A DNA stretch of 64,000 nucleotides from an uncultured Pseudoteredinibacter sp. (GTDB lineage Bacteria > Pseudomonadota > Gammaproteobacteria > Pseudomonadales > Cellvibrionaceae). Within the stretch, counting starts at the first letter, position 1; each line of letters begins with the position of its first letter. Shown here piece by piece: positions 35,166 through 43,860 of the stretch. Position numbers and translations under genes: made by a program. The notes beneath the pieces are model-generated. The model saw nothing but the letters and a program-made list of their open reading frames with translations. It was not told the origin of the DNA and did not search any database. The stretch spans positions 310,001 through 374,000 of the forward strand of contig NZ_CANMSS010000003.1 of the NCBI RefSeq assembly GCF_947500695.1, given 5' to 3'.

Positions 35166-35771
35166 TTACATGCCATTGCGCCAGGTTTTAAGGTCAATAA
35201 CGCCGCTGGCACGTAAACCTTCATAGGCCTTGCTGTACTCAGCCAGTAGGTCCAGGCTGTAATCGATTCTTTGGCGCAGTTTTTCATCCTCTTCACCTGC
35301 CAGCTCTTCATTCAACACCTTAGCCACGTTGCGGATAATGAGATGCTCGGGCATATAGCTGATACGGTTGTTTTTATAGCTGCTCATACGCAGCTCGGCG
35401 ATCGGGTAGGCGCCACCAACAGCGGCTGAGACTGCCACTAGTAGCGCTGGCTTATGGGCTAGCTCACCATTACCCCACATTAAAAAGAAGTTCTTGAGCG
35501 CCGCTGGCACCATGCCGTGGTACTCAGGGGCAATAACGATAAAAGCATCGGCCTGTTTTAGCCGGTCAGCGATAGGGTTTAACACCGCTTGCCATTGCTC
35601 GTCACCGCTCCAAATACTTGGATCCCAAAGCGCGAGCGGTTGTTCTCCTAAGTCCAGTATTGAGCTTTGCTGGCTTAATGACTGCTCTTTAAGGCGCTGC
35701 TGGAGGAACTTGGCGACCTTTAAGCTCTGAGAGTTGGGCTGCTGGCTGCCGCAGATAATGGCTAGATTCAT
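35166..35771 (-). CDS. NADPH-dependent FMN reductase family protein
   Basis: A 201-residue flavodoxin-like reductase. It begins MNLAIICGSQQPNSQSLKVA, the FMN-phosphate loop, and has the second family motif IVIAPEYHGMVPAALKNFFLMW followed by HKPALLVAVSAAVGGAYPIAELRM. Members reduce FMN, quinones, azo dyes or chromate using NAD(P)H, so the natural substrate is open. The C-terminal 60 residues are helical and acidic. Upstream and downstream genes are not obviously related. Confidence 0.88.
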   Translation of the reverse strand: MNLAIICGSQQPNSQSLKVAKFLQQRLKEQSLSQQSSILDLGEQPLALWDPSIWSGDEQWQAVLNPIADRLKQADAFIVIAPEYHGMVPAALKNFFLMWGNGELAHKPALLVAVSAAVGGAYPIAELRMSSYKNNRISYMPEHLIIRNVAKVLNEELAGEEDEKLRQRIDYSLDLLAEYSKAYEGLRASGVIDLKTWRNGM

Positions 35772-35842
35772 AAGACTACTCGCTACTGGTTTTGTTAGAT
35801 CGCAAAGCTTAGACCAGTACGTGTACTAAAGCATGTCCTAAT

Positions 35843-37048
35843 TTACTGGTTCTGGCCTTTAAGCGCCTTGGCACAAGCAAAGGCCGAGCTCCAGGCCCAC
35901 TGAAAGTTAAAACCACCTAAATGGCCGGTGACATCGAGCACTTCGCCAATGAAATATAGCCCTTGCTGTGATTGGGATTCCATGGTTTTTGAAGATATTT
36001 GTTGGCAATCTACCCCGCCAAGGGTCACCTCGGCGGTGCGATAGCCCTCTGTGCCAGAGGGTTTTAATACCCAATGATTGAGCTGGCTGGCTATTTCTTG
36101 TAAGCGCTGATTGCTAAATTCGGCCATGGCTAGTTCTGCTTCCTTTGGCCACCACTGCTGCTCTAATAGTTTAACGAGGGCTTTTGGTAGTAGTTCACGC
36201 AGTACGTTTCGTAATTTAGCACGGCCTTGTTTGCTTTTCTCTGCGAGCAAAAACGGCTCCGCTTCTAGGCTCGGCAATAAATCCATAGCGATGCTTTCAC
36301 CGCTGTGCCAGTAGTTTGATAGCTGTAGGCTGGCTGGGCCGCTGAGGCCTCGATGGGTAAACAATACGGCTTCGCTAAAGCTTGCTCGGCCGTTGCTAAG
36401 GGTAACATCCAGTGCGATACCGGATAGAGATTCAAAAATCTGCCCTGCGTAATCACTAAAGGTAAAGGGCACTAAGCCCGCTCGGGTAGGTATTATATTG
36501 AGGCCAAATTGCTCGGCGATTTGGTAGCCCAGATCGCCGCCTCCCATACTGGGGATAGACATGCCGCCAGTCGCAATAACGAGTTGGGCGCTTTGAAAAT
36601 CACCTTTATTGGTGCTGAGCATATAGCTGCCACCATCGCGCCACTCCACCTCAGTAATTTCACAGCCTTTGATTAAATTAACAGCTGCCTGCTCGCACTC
36701 ATTAAGAAGTAGGTCGAGAATATCTTTCGCACTGTCATCGCAAAATAACTTGCCCAAATCTCTTTCGTGGTAGGGAATACCATACTCAATCACCTTGCCA
36801 ATAAAATCCCAGTTGCTGTATTGGCTAAGTGCTGATTTTACGAAGTGGGGGTTGTTACACAGGAAGTGCTTGGGTTCGACTTCCAGGTTAGTGAAGTTAC
36901 ATCGCCCACCGCCGGACATCAGAATTTTTCGACCTGGGCGTTTGGCTCTCTCTAGCAAATGAACATTTAGACCGCGGGCAGCGGCCTGCCAGGCGCACAT
37001 AAGCCCAGCAGCGCCTGCACCTATAATAATGACATCAGTATGAATCAC
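35843..37048 (-). CDS. HI0933/YhiN-family flavoprotein
   Basis: A 401-residue FAD-dependent oxidoreductase of the HI0933-like family. The Rossmann dinucleotide motif is at the N-terminus (VIIIGAGAAGLMCAWQAAARGLNVHLLERA), followed by KILMSGGGRCNFTN, the family hallmark, VIATGGMSIPSMGGGDLGYQIAEQFG and the C-terminal GLYFIGEVLDVTGHLGGFNFQWAWSSAFACA. The enzymatic reaction of this widespread family is still not known. Its start overlaps the stop of the GNAT gene by 4 bp (ATGA), so both are coupled. Confidence 0.93.
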   Translation of the reverse strand: MIHTDVIIIGAGAAGLMCAWQAAARGLNVHLLERAKRPGRKILMSGGGRCNFTNLEVEPKHFLCNNPHFVKSALSQYSNWDFIGKVIEYGIPYHERDLGKLFCDDSAKDILDLLLNECEQAAVNLIKGCEITEVEWRDGGSYMLSTNKGDFQSAQLVIATGGMSIPSMGGGDLGYQIAEQFGLNIIPTRAGLVPFTFSDYAGQIFESLSGIALDVTLSNGRASFSEAVLFTHRGLSGPASLQLSNYWHSGESIAMDLLPSLEAEPFLLAEKSKQGRAKLRNVLRELLPKALVKLLEQQWWPKEAELAMAEFSNQRLQEIASQLNHWVLKPSGTEGYRTAEVTLGGVDCQQISSKTMESQSQQGLYFIGEVLDVTGHLGGFNFQWAWSSAFACAKALKGQNQ

Positions 37049-37329
37049 GGTTGCTTCGTTTGAGAACTTTTGCGGTTTAAAAATTTATCGACATACCAGC
37101 AACTTGCTTCGATAGTCAGTTGTTCTTCGCGTGCCCAGCGCAGACCGGCGCTTACTAAGGCTTGTGCCGCACCACTGCCGCGCATATCGTTTGGCACAAA
37201 GGTGCGATTAAAATCGACTCGGCTTTTATCGGCGGATAGTTGATACTCTAAAACCGCTTGGCTGTTGGGAACTATAAAGCGGCAGCTGCTTTCTTGATGA
37301 TCGATTAAAAAACTTTCGTTGCTGGTCAT
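37045..37329 (-). CDS. Small GNAT-fold acetyltransferase-like protein (YjdJ type)
   Basis: A 94-residue single-domain protein of the short GNAT type. The core is LEYQLSADKSRVDFNRTFVPNDMRGSGAAQALVSAGLRWAREEQLTIEASCWYVDKFL, with the acyl-CoA pyrophosphate loop as RGSGAA. This short family (E. coli YjdJ-like) has no confirmed substrate. It is translationally coupled to the HI0933-family flavoprotein. Confidence 0.88.
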   Translation of the reverse strand: MTSNESFLIDHQESSCRFIVPNSQAVLEYQLSADKSRVDFNRTFVPNDMRGSGAAQALVSAGLRWAREEQLTIEASCWYVDKFLNRKSSQTKQP

Positions 37330-37419
37330 AATACTATCGTTGTTTGCTATGGTTTAGATAAGTTCACCGCTTGCCATAATGTTGTATTTGTATTGGCGAT
37401 AACGGCAGCGCTAAGCTTA

Positions 37420-38112
37420 TCAGGTTATAGCGTTTAATGCCGCAGGATCTAGGATTCGGATACCATCGCGGCTTTTCTCAACGATACCTTCTTTTTCCAG
37501 TAGGCTTAACTCTTTGTTGATGGATTGACGCGAGGCACCAAGCATCTTGCCGAGCTCTTCTTGGGAAAGGGATTGTTTGATAAAGATCTGTTGCTCATCG
37601 CGCGAGCCCAGCATAGTGGCCATTAGTACCAGGCGGCGAGCTAGCCTCTGCCGAAGTGGTCGCAGGGCACTGTCTTCGATAAACATAAAGACCATGCGCA
37701 AACGCATACATTGCATTTGCAATATCGCCTCATTGATTTCTGGGTGGCGTGATCGCAGCTCATTAAAATCGCTTTTATTGAGTACCGCCAGCTCGCAATC
37801 TTCACGGGCTTCGGTATTATTTGCACGCCGTGAACCTTCAATCAATCCGATTTCACCAAAGCATTCGCCAGGTTGCATAATGTGCAGCAAAATCTCTTTG
37901 CCTTCCGCGGTAACATTGCTCGATTGGATACTGCCATAAATAACTTGATAGGTGGCATCGGCCTCTTCGCCAAAGCGATATATGGCTTCGCCCGCCTTGA
38001 CTTGACGGGGCTTCATGGCGGCACAAACCTCGGCCTCAACGTTTTGTGGCAGATGTGCAATCCAATTAAGTGGGCTGTCACGATTGGTAGAGGCTGGGGA
38101 GTCCTGAGTCAT
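37420..38112 (-). CDS. Crp/Fnr-family transcription regulator
   Basis: A 230-residue regulator. The N-terminal beta roll (about 20-130) keeps a phosphate-binding cassette like that for cyclic nucleotides (GECFGEIGLIEGSRRANN), then a dimer helix and a C-terminal winged HTH (SLSQEELGKMLGASRQSINKELSLLEKEGIV, about 178-208). No N-terminal cysteine cluster is present, so it is not an oxygen-sensing FNR. It is divergent from the ThDP-enzyme/FAD-oxidase genes, with a palindrome in the gap, suggesting it controls them and itself. Confidence 0.92.
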   Translation of the reverse strand: MTQDSPASTNRDSPLNWIAHLPQNVEAEVCAAMKPRQVKAGEAIYRFGEEADATYQVIYGSIQSSNVTAEGKEILLHIMQPGECFGEIGLIEGSRRANNTEAREDCELAVLNKSDFNELRSRHPEINEAILQMQCMRLRMVFMFIEDSALRPLRQRLARRLVLMATMLGSRDEQQIFIKQSLSQEELGKMLGASRQSINKELSLLEKEGIVEKSRDGIRILDPAALNAIT

Positions 38113-38137
38113 GAAAGTAATCTTTGCTGGTGGTCTT

Positions 38138-38151
38138 GGCGACTTGTCGCC
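38138..38151. promoter_or_regulatory. Palindrome in the Crp/Fnr-ThDP intergenic region
   Basis: GGCGAC-TT-GTCGCC, extended by TTG and CTAA outside, is a perfect 6-bp inverted repeat about 26-39 bp before the regulator start. The spacing and location suit an operator for autoregulation, but it does not match the Crp or FNR consensus. Confidence 0.4.
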
Positions 38152-38291
38152 TAACTGACAGAGTCTAAGAGGGGCTTATTCTAAACTAGCCAACCTAAAA
38201 TACTCTAGGGTTGTCTTGCTAAATACTCGAAGTTGAATGCGAGTTGAATGCAAGCGGCCGTAGTCAAAACTTGAAAATAATGGAGACGCTC

Positions 38292-39839
38292 ATGTCGATG
38301 AATGGCGCTGAAGCTTTGTTGAAAACCATGATAGATGCTGGGGTTGAGGTTTGTTTTGCAAACCCTGGCACCTCCGAAATGCAGCTTGTCGCCGCAATTG
38401 ACAAAATCCCAGGTATGCGGCCAATTTTGGGCTTATTTGAAGGTGTGGTGACCGGTGCGGCTGATGGCTACGGCCGTATGGCTGATAAGCCTGCGGCAAC
38501 CTTGTTACATCTAGGCTCGGGTTATTCCAATGGTATGGCAAACCTACACAATGCCAAGCGTGCATTTTCTCCTATTGTTAATATCATTGGAGAGCATGCG
38601 GTCGACCATATTCCGCTCGATGCCCCGCTTACTTCAGACATCGAGGGGCATGCCTCCTTACACACTGATTGGGTGCGCACCAGTCAAAGTGCGGTTCAGA
38701 TGGCAAAAGATGGTGCTGAGGCAGTGGCGGCCTCTTACGCTGGGCGCATTGCTAACCTGATTGTACCGGCCAACTATGCCTGGACAGAGTCTGAGGGTGC
38801 CGTTGCGCCCATCGAGCCGGCGGCTTGGCCTAAGGTAAGTGATGAGGATCTAGCAGCGGCTGCTAAGGCCCTCAAAGAAGGTGAGCAATGTTGTTTATTC
38901 TTAGGTGGCCGAGCTTTGCGTGAAGAAGGCATTGTGCTGGCAAAGCGCATTGAGCAGGCTACCGGCGCAAAAGTGATCTGCGAAGTCTTCCCAGCTCGCA
39001 TTCAGCGTGGACGTGGTCGCCCCACTGTAGATCGTTTGCCATATTTAGGTGAATTTGCCGCTGATGTGCTGAAGGATTTCAAACATATGGTGGTATTGGG
39101 TACTAAGGCACCAGTCTCTTTCTTTGCCTACCCTGAAAAGCCCAGTGTGCTCACCCCAGCCGATTGCCAGATTCAAGATTTGGGCAGTGCCCAAGATGAC
39201 CAAATTGATGCTCTGCAGCGCTTGGTCGCGTTACTTGAAGCACCTGAGCTAGAACTTGTTGAAGATCTAGCCTTACCGGCGATTCCAAGCAAGGAGGAGC
39301 TGTTTACCGCTGAGGCGGTTGGTGCGGTGATCGCTAATTACCTTCCTGAAAACGCCATTGTTTCTGATGAGGCCAATACCTCGGGTATTTTCTCCTACGG
39401 CATGTATGAAGGGGCAGCAAAGCATGATTGGTTAACGTTAACTGGCGGTGCTATCGGTCAAGGCTTACCCGTTGCCGTTGGCGCGGCAGTGGCTTGCCCA
39501 GATCGCAAAGTGATCAATTTACAAGCCGATGGTGCAGCCATGTATACCAACCAAGCTCTTTGGACTATGGCTCGAGAGCAGTTGGATGTAGTAACGGTTA
39601 TTTACAATAACTCCAGTTATGCCATTTTGAACTTGGAATTAATGCGAGTTGGGGTAGAGAATCCAGGTGAGCGTGCCAAATCTATGTTGGATCTGTCGAA
39701 CCCTAATCTCGATTGGGTAAAAATAGCCGAAGGGCAGGGCGTAAAGGCGAGCCGAGCCACTAATGTAGAGGAATTTGAAGCGCAGTTTAAAGCCGCGCTA
39801 GCTGAATCTGGCCCACGTTTAATCGAGGTCATTCTTTAA
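38292..39839 (+). CDS. ThDP-dependent enzyme (acetolactate synthase large-subunit-like)
   Basis: A 515-residue ThDP-dependent enzyme of the acetolactate synthase/benzoylformate decarboxylase superfamily. The catalytic Glu is Glu50 (GLFEGVVTGAADGYGRM). The C-terminal ThDP/Mg motif is LQADGAAMYTNQALWTMAREQLDVVTVIYNN, with Ala replacing the first Gly of GDG. It is shorter than true IlvB (about 550-575) and no regulatory subunit follows, so branched-chain synthesis is unlikely; benzoylformate-type 2-oxoacid decarboxylation is more plausible. ATG 38292 is preferred because GGAG lies six bases before it. Followed 54 bp later by an FAD oxidase. Confidence 0.88.
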   Translation: MSMNGAEALLKTMIDAGVEVCFANPGTSEMQLVAAIDKIPGMRPILGLFEGVVTGAADGYGRMADKPAATLLHLGSGYSNGMANLHNAKRAFSPIVNIIGEHAVDHIPLDAPLTSDIEGHASLHTDWVRTSQSAVQMAKDGAEAVAASYAGRIANLIVPANYAWTESEGAVAPIEPAAWPKVSDEDLAAAAKALKEGEQCCLFLGGRALREEGIVLAKRIEQATGAKVICEVFPARIQRGRGRPTVDRLPYLGEFAADVLKDFKHMVVLGTKAPVSFFAYPEKPSVLTPADCQIQDLGSAQDDQIDALQRLVALLEAPELELVEDLALPAIPSKEELFTAEAVGAVIANYLPENAIVSDEANTSGIFSYGMYEGAAKHDWLTLTGGAIGQGLPVAVGAAVACPDRKVINLQADGAAMYTNQALWTMAREQLDVVTVIYNNSSYAILNLELMRVGVENPGERAKSMLDLSNPNLDWVKIAEGQGVKASRATNVEEFEAQFKAALAESGPRLIEVIL

Positions 39840-39892
39840 GGGCTCGCTAGGCCTTAAACTGCTCACTTCTCTAAACCGTAAGTGGGGTGCGA

Positions 39893-41263
39893 ATGGATAT
39901 TATCGATCGATTGAAACAATGCCTTGAGCCAGCTTCGTTAATCTATGGCGACAGTTTGAGGGAGCACCCCGCTTGTGTTTTTTTGATTCCCAAGGCGATT
40001 ATTCGCCCACAAAGCACCACTGAACTATCTAAAGCCTTGGCTGTTTGCCATGAGCTTGGCCAAGTAGTCGTAAGCCGCGGTGGTGGCAGCGGCTTGGTGG
40101 GTGGTTGTGTGAGTACCAGTGAGGATGTTTTATTGTCCTTAGAGCGTATGAATCAGATTGAAGAGATTGATGCGCTTTCTAGAACCGCAACGGTGCAGGC
40201 CGGTGTCGTGTTGCAAAGTTTGCAAGAAGCTGTTGCCGAACAAGATTTATTTTTCCCTCTAGATCTAGGTGCCCGGGGCAGCGCCACTATAGGCGGAAAC
40301 CTTGCCACCAATGCCGGTGGCAATAGAGTGATTCGCTACGGCATGAGTCGTGACATGGTCTTGGGTCTAGAGGTAGTGCTGGCCGATGGCCGTGTTATCA
40401 GTTCCATGAACTCGGTGATAAAAAATAATACCGGCTACGATCTAAAACATTTGTTTGTAGGCTCTGAAGGTACATTGGGAGTGATTACTCGTGCTGTGTT
40501 GCGCTTGCAGCCCGCTCCGATTAGCGAAAACACAGCCATGGTGGCTGTTAGTGATTTTGCCAGTTTAACTGCCTTGTTAGGGCAAGCTGATAAGCTCTTA
40601 GGTGGTGGCATGAGCGCCTTCGAGGTGATGTGGCAAAATTACTATGAAGCCGTTTGTCAGGAAGGTAAGCGTCATCGTTACCCCTTCACAGAACAATACC
40701 CTTTTTATGTCTTGATAGAGTCTTTAGGCGCTGATCAGGAAACTGATAAACAACGCTTTGCCAGTGCCTTGGAGGTGCTGTTTGAGCAGGGCTTGATTGC
40801 CGATGCCGTATTGGCAAAATCACAGAATGAAGCTGAGGCGCTATGGGCCATCCGTGATGATGTTGAAGCTTTAATGGAGATATTTCCTTATTTTGTTTTT
40901 GACGTCAGTGTGCCCTTAAAACATATGGAGTCCTATGTGGCTGAAGTGCACAAGGGCGTGCAAGAAGCTTGGCCGGACGACAGTTGTTGCATTACCTTTG
41001 GGCACCTTGGAGATGGTAATTTACATTTTGTGATTCGCGCGGCGGGACTCTACGAAGAGGTACGTTCCCAAGTAAATGATATTGTCTATTTACCTTTGCG
41101 CTCTAGATCTGGAGTGGTATCTGCCGAGCACGGTATCGGATTGGAGAAGCGGTCTTATTTAGATATTAGTCGCAGTGCTATCGAAATTGAATTAATGAAG
41201 ACGATTAAAAGCAATTTTGATCCGAAAAATATTCTAAATCCCGGAAAAATTTTTGAGCTATAG
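39893..41263 (+). CDS. FAD-linked 2-hydroxyacid oxidase/dehydrogenase (GlcD/DLD family)
   Basis: A 456-residue flavoprotein of the VAO/PCMH type. The FAD-binding half contains VVSRGGGSGLVGGCV, LGARGSATIGGNLATNAGGNRVIRYG, NNTGYDLKHLFVGSEGTLGVIT; the C-terminal half has SVPLKHM, CITFGHLGDGNLHFVI and VSAEHGIGLEKRSYL, the usual metal/substrate histidines. Members oxidise D-lactate, glycolate, D-2-hydroxyglutarate or similar to 2-oxoacids. Cotranscription with a ThDP enzyme suggests a two-step route: hydroxyacid to oxoacid, then decarboxylation or ligation. ATG 39893 is preferred over GTG 39887. Confidence 0.92.
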   Translation: MDIIDRLKQCLEPASLIYGDSLREHPACVFLIPKAIIRPQSTTELSKALAVCHELGQVVVSRGGGSGLVGGCVSTSEDVLLSLERMNQIEEIDALSRTATVQAGVVLQSLQEAVAEQDLFFPLDLGARGSATIGGNLATNAGGNRVIRYGMSRDMVLGLEVVLADGRVISSMNSVIKNNTGYDLKHLFVGSEGTLGVITRAVLRLQPAPISENTAMVAVSDFASLTALLGQADKLLGGGMSAFEVMWQNYYEAVCQEGKRHRYPFTEQYPFYVLIESLGADQETDKQRFASALEVLFEQGLIADAVLAKSQNEAEALWAIRDDVEALMEIFPYFVFDVSVPLKHMESYVAEVHKGVQEAWPDDSCCITFGHLGDGNLHFVIRAAGLYEEVRSQVNDIVYLPLRSRSGVVSAEHGIGLEKRSYLDISRSAIEIELMKTIKSNFDPKNILNPGKIFEL

Positions 41264-41322
41264 CCAGCTTAGAAATGTACTGCAAAAAGTTTAGCTAAAA
41301 GACTATCTAAAAAGCTAGCTTC

Positions 41323-41348
41323 AAAAAAGAAGCCCCCTTAACGGGGGC
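41323..41348 (-). terminator. Terminator of the HDOD gene
   Basis: GCCCCC and GGGGGC arms (41332-41337, 41343-41348) enclose five bases; on the minus strand the hairpin is followed by TTC and six T residues. It may also serve the convergent FAD-oxidase gene less well. Confidence 0.85.
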
Positions 41349-41380
41349 AATGACTGCATGTCATGGAAACTCAGTCGATT

Positions 41381-42196
41381 TTAGGCGAATAGATCGTCAA
41401 AATTCTCGTCGAAAGCTAGGTCAATTTCATCAAGCATTGATACTAAATCGATATCAATACTTTCAGCGATGGCGTTGGGAAAGTTGGCCATCATATTTTC
41501 TTTATCATCTGAAGCATTCATGGCCAAAATATAGTGGGCCAAATACAGAATGGCGGCGTACTCGGCATCAGAGGCTTCGGGATTGTGTTGGTGGCGTAAT
41601 GCTTCGGCCATTGCCGGCGGAAAGCGCCAGCGATCGGCAAGCTCTGCTCCGGCTTCGACATTGGTAAAACCTAAACGATTTTGTTCAAGGTCTTCACGGT
41701 TAGCGCCTTGCTCTACCAGCTGATGAATTTCTAGGGCATCATCTGGGCATAAAATGCTGATTAAAATGGTGCCCACGTTGTGCATCATTCCACAGGTAAA
41801 GGCCAATTCCTTATCCAGTTCGCGTTTGCTGTAATTGCAGACCCAGCGACAAGCTCCTGCCATGGCGAAGCTGTTACGCCAAAATTGTTTGATATCGATA
41901 TGCTCTGGTGCTTTAAACGATGAGGTAATACCGGAAGCTAAAACCAAAGTTCGCAAGCTATTCAAACCTAAGAAAACCACGGCATCGTTTACACTGCCGA
42001 TTTTACGAGCACCGCCAAAGTGGGAAGAGTTTGCCATGCGCAGCACTTTTGCCGTCAAGGTCTGATCCTGGCTGAGCTGTTTGGCGATAGAATCTGCATC
42101 TGATTCTGCGCTGTTAAAACTGTCGAGTAACTTCTGCACAACTTCCGGGATCTTTGGAAGATCTGTTGCATTATTGATCAGTTGGCTTAATTCCAT
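41381..42196 (-). CDS. HDOD domain signalling protein
   Basis: A 271-residue protein that is a single HDOD domain. Motifs are LPKIPEVVQKLLDSF, AKQLSQDQTLTAKVLRMANSSHFGG, VNDAVVFLGLNSLRTLVLASG and FTCGMMHNVGTIL, where the HD dyad has become His-Asn, fitting a non-enzymatic scaffold. A run of acidic residues closes the protein. HDOD proteins often take part in c-di-GMP or two-component networks. It stands alone, with a long 5' gap of 362 bp. Confidence 0.9.
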   Translation of the reverse strand: MELSQLINNATDLPKIPEVVQKLLDSFNSAESDADSIAKQLSQDQTLTAKVLRMANSSHFGGARKIGSVNDAVVFLGLNSLRTLVLASGITSSFKAPEHIDIKQFWRNSFAMAGACRWVCNYSKRELDKELAFTCGMMHNVGTILISILCPDDALEIHQLVEQGANREDLEQNRLGFTNVEAGAELADRWRFPPAMAEALRHQHNPEASDAEYAAILYLAHYILAMNASDDKENMMANFPNAIAESIDIDLVSMLDEIDLAFDENFDDLFA

Positions 42197-42558
42197 ATTG
42201 AATCCTCATAACACAGTGAAGAGCTGCTCCTAGCAGGCTTTTGAAAATTGACTTTCGTAGCCGTCGCTTCGTTAAAACACGCTCAAAGTACTTAATAATT
42301 TGTATGAACTCTGCTTTTCGCCGGTTCTGGTCGCCTCGCTAGCGTTTGTAAAGGCCAGCTATGTCACTCGTAGGTGGAGAGCTCTCGGTTTTTCAGGCTC
42401 ACATTAGCTATGCATTTCACTCGCAGGGGCTGAAATTTAGGGGCGATACACCTATTATCGGCAGGGGTGAACAAAGGATTAGTCAAGTAAATCGCTTGGC
42501 GGCTAAAAATCGCACTAAATGAAAGCGCGATAATGATATTAAGAGGTTTGCTGTAATT
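42197..42558. other. Intergenic region between the HDOD and TauE/SafE genes
   Basis: About 360 bp, divergent on both sides. I see no gene, RNA or clear repeat here. It must carry both promoters, but no -35/-10 pair or operator stood out. Confidence 0.4.
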
Positions 42559-43326
42559 GTGGATTGGCTATTAGATTTACCGCTTTGGACGACGCTGTTA
42601 TTGGCAGCTTTGGCCTTTATAGCAGGCTTTGTAAGTGCTATCGCCGGTGGTGGTGGCATGATTGTGCTGCCAGCTTTGCTTTGGCTGGGTGTCCCCCCAT
42701 TAAACGCCTTAGCCACCAATAAGTTTCAAAGTGTGTTTGGCACCCTATCTTCGACGATCAACTTCTTTCGTAAAGGACATATCGAGGGCGAAGGTCTCAA
42801 AACTAGTTTGCTATGTGCCTTTATAGCAGCCATTCTGGGCTCAGTATTGGTGCAGTTTATCCCGACTCAGCTGTTATCTCAGTTTATTCCTTATCTATTG
42901 ATTCTGCTGGCGCTCTATATGTTGATAAGCCCTAGTTTGAGTGATGAAGATCGTCCTGCTAAATTGAAGAAACCTGTATTCGACGCTTTGTGTATCAATG
43001 GTATTGGCTTCTATGGTGGATTGTTTGGCCCGGGTATCGGCTCCTTTTTTGCGGTGGCTTTGGCCAGCTTACGTGGATTTAACATACGTAAGGCGACGGC
43101 GCACACCAAACCCTTGGTGCTCACAGTAAACTTTACCTCTATGATAGTCTTTGTTTTTGCTGGTCAGATGTTATGGGGGCTAGCGATTATTATGGCGGTA
43201 GCCCAATTCGCTGGGGCGCGATTGGGGTCTAATTTGGTGATCAGTAAGGGCAGCAAATTGATTAAGCCAATGATGATATCAATTACGTTAATATTGGCAC
43301 TGCGGATGATATTTGATGGCGTATAA
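42559..43326 (+). CDS. TauE/SafE-family membrane exporter
   Basis: A 255-residue membrane protein with seven to eight helices. The family repeat is visible: LAFIAGFVSAIAGGGGMIVLPALLWLGVPPLNALATNKFQSVFGTLSS, and in the second half GFYGGLFGPGIGSFFAVALASLRGFNIRKATAHTKPLVLTVNFTSMI. Members move sulfite, sulfoacetate or other small organosulfur anions, though the substrate cannot be read here. It uses a GTG start with AGAGG about 12 bases upstream. Downstream is a 174-bp gap before the next gene. Confidence 0.9.
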   Translation: MDWLLDLPLWTTLLLAALAFIAGFVSAIAGGGGMIVLPALLWLGVPPLNALATNKFQSVFGTLSSTINFFRKGHIEGEGLKTSLLCAFIAAILGSVLVQFIPTQLLSQFIPYLLILLALYMLISPSLSDEDRPAKLKKPVFDALCINGIGFYGGLFGPGIGSFFAVALASLRGFNIRKATAHTKPLVLTVNFTSMIVFVFAGQMLWGLAIIMAVAQFAGARLGSNLVISKGSKLIKPMMISITLILALRMIFDGV

Positions 43327-43500
43327 CTAGGGCACCTCTGAATAATGCAGGTTTTGCTCAGCGGAGCCCTAGGGCATCAGTGAGCTTTTTAGAGCAGCCT
43401 TTGATTCCGGCCCACTATTTGCTTCTACCACGGCGGTAGGCGAAGGTATTCCTTCGCAACGATACACTGGAAATCTAGCGGCTATTGATTGGGGGGGCTT

Positions 43501-43845
43501 ATGGACCTTTTGCTCTTAATTGTACTAACAGCAATACTGTTGGCTGTGGTGATTACCGTGCTGAGCTTAGTGAAAACTCCCCACTATCGCTTAGACCCGC
43601 TGGCGGTGGAGAGTTTTTTACAACTGGTAGTAAATGCTCAGGCGACCGAGAATGACTGGTCGGTATTTACCTCTGTGCCCATTCGCCACAATCCCGATTT
43701 AGAGCATATTCGGCTGCGATGTGTTGAAATAGAAGAGCAGTATTATCTTGGGCAAACCCGCAGCGGACATTTATTGACCGAGGCTGGTATCCAAGCCGTG
43801 GCTGAGCTTTTAGAAGAGCTGCGTACAGAGCGCTCAAAAAATTAA
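43501..43845 (+). CDS. Hypothetical protein with one N-terminal membrane helix
   Basis: A 114-residue protein. The ATG at 43501 follows a GGGGGGG run, a good ribosome site. One helix (residues 2-25, MDLLLLIVLTAILLAVVITVLSL) is followed by a soluble domain of about 90 residues with mixed alpha/beta prediction (EHIRLRCVEIEEQYYLGQTRSGHLLTEAGIQAVAELLEELR). I do not recognise the family. It ends 15 bp before the AI-2E-family gene, so the two are probably cotranscribed. Confidence 0.7.
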   Translation: MDLLLLIVLTAILLAVVITVLSLVKTPHYRLDPLAVESFLQLVVNAQATENDWSVFTSVPIRHNPDLEHIRLRCVEIEEQYYLGQTRSGHLLTEAGIQAVAELLEELRTERSKN

Positions 43846-43860
43846 ATAAGGAAGGCATTA

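Noticed and set aside
38231..38252. Tandem AGTTGAATGCG repeat ahead of the ThDP enzyme gene
   Set aside because: Only two 11-bp copies; consistent with a chance or slippage duplication and not tied to a known site.
38292..39839. Calling the ThDP enzyme IlvB/IlvI acetolactate synthase
   Set aside because: It is short, has no small subunit nearby and sits with a hydroxyacid oxidase, so only the superfamily is assigned.
43327..43375. CTAGGGC...GCCCTAG inverted repeat, possible insertion-sequence end or terminator
   Set aside because: Loop of 32 bases, no T tract, no transposase remnant and no matching partner end in the window.
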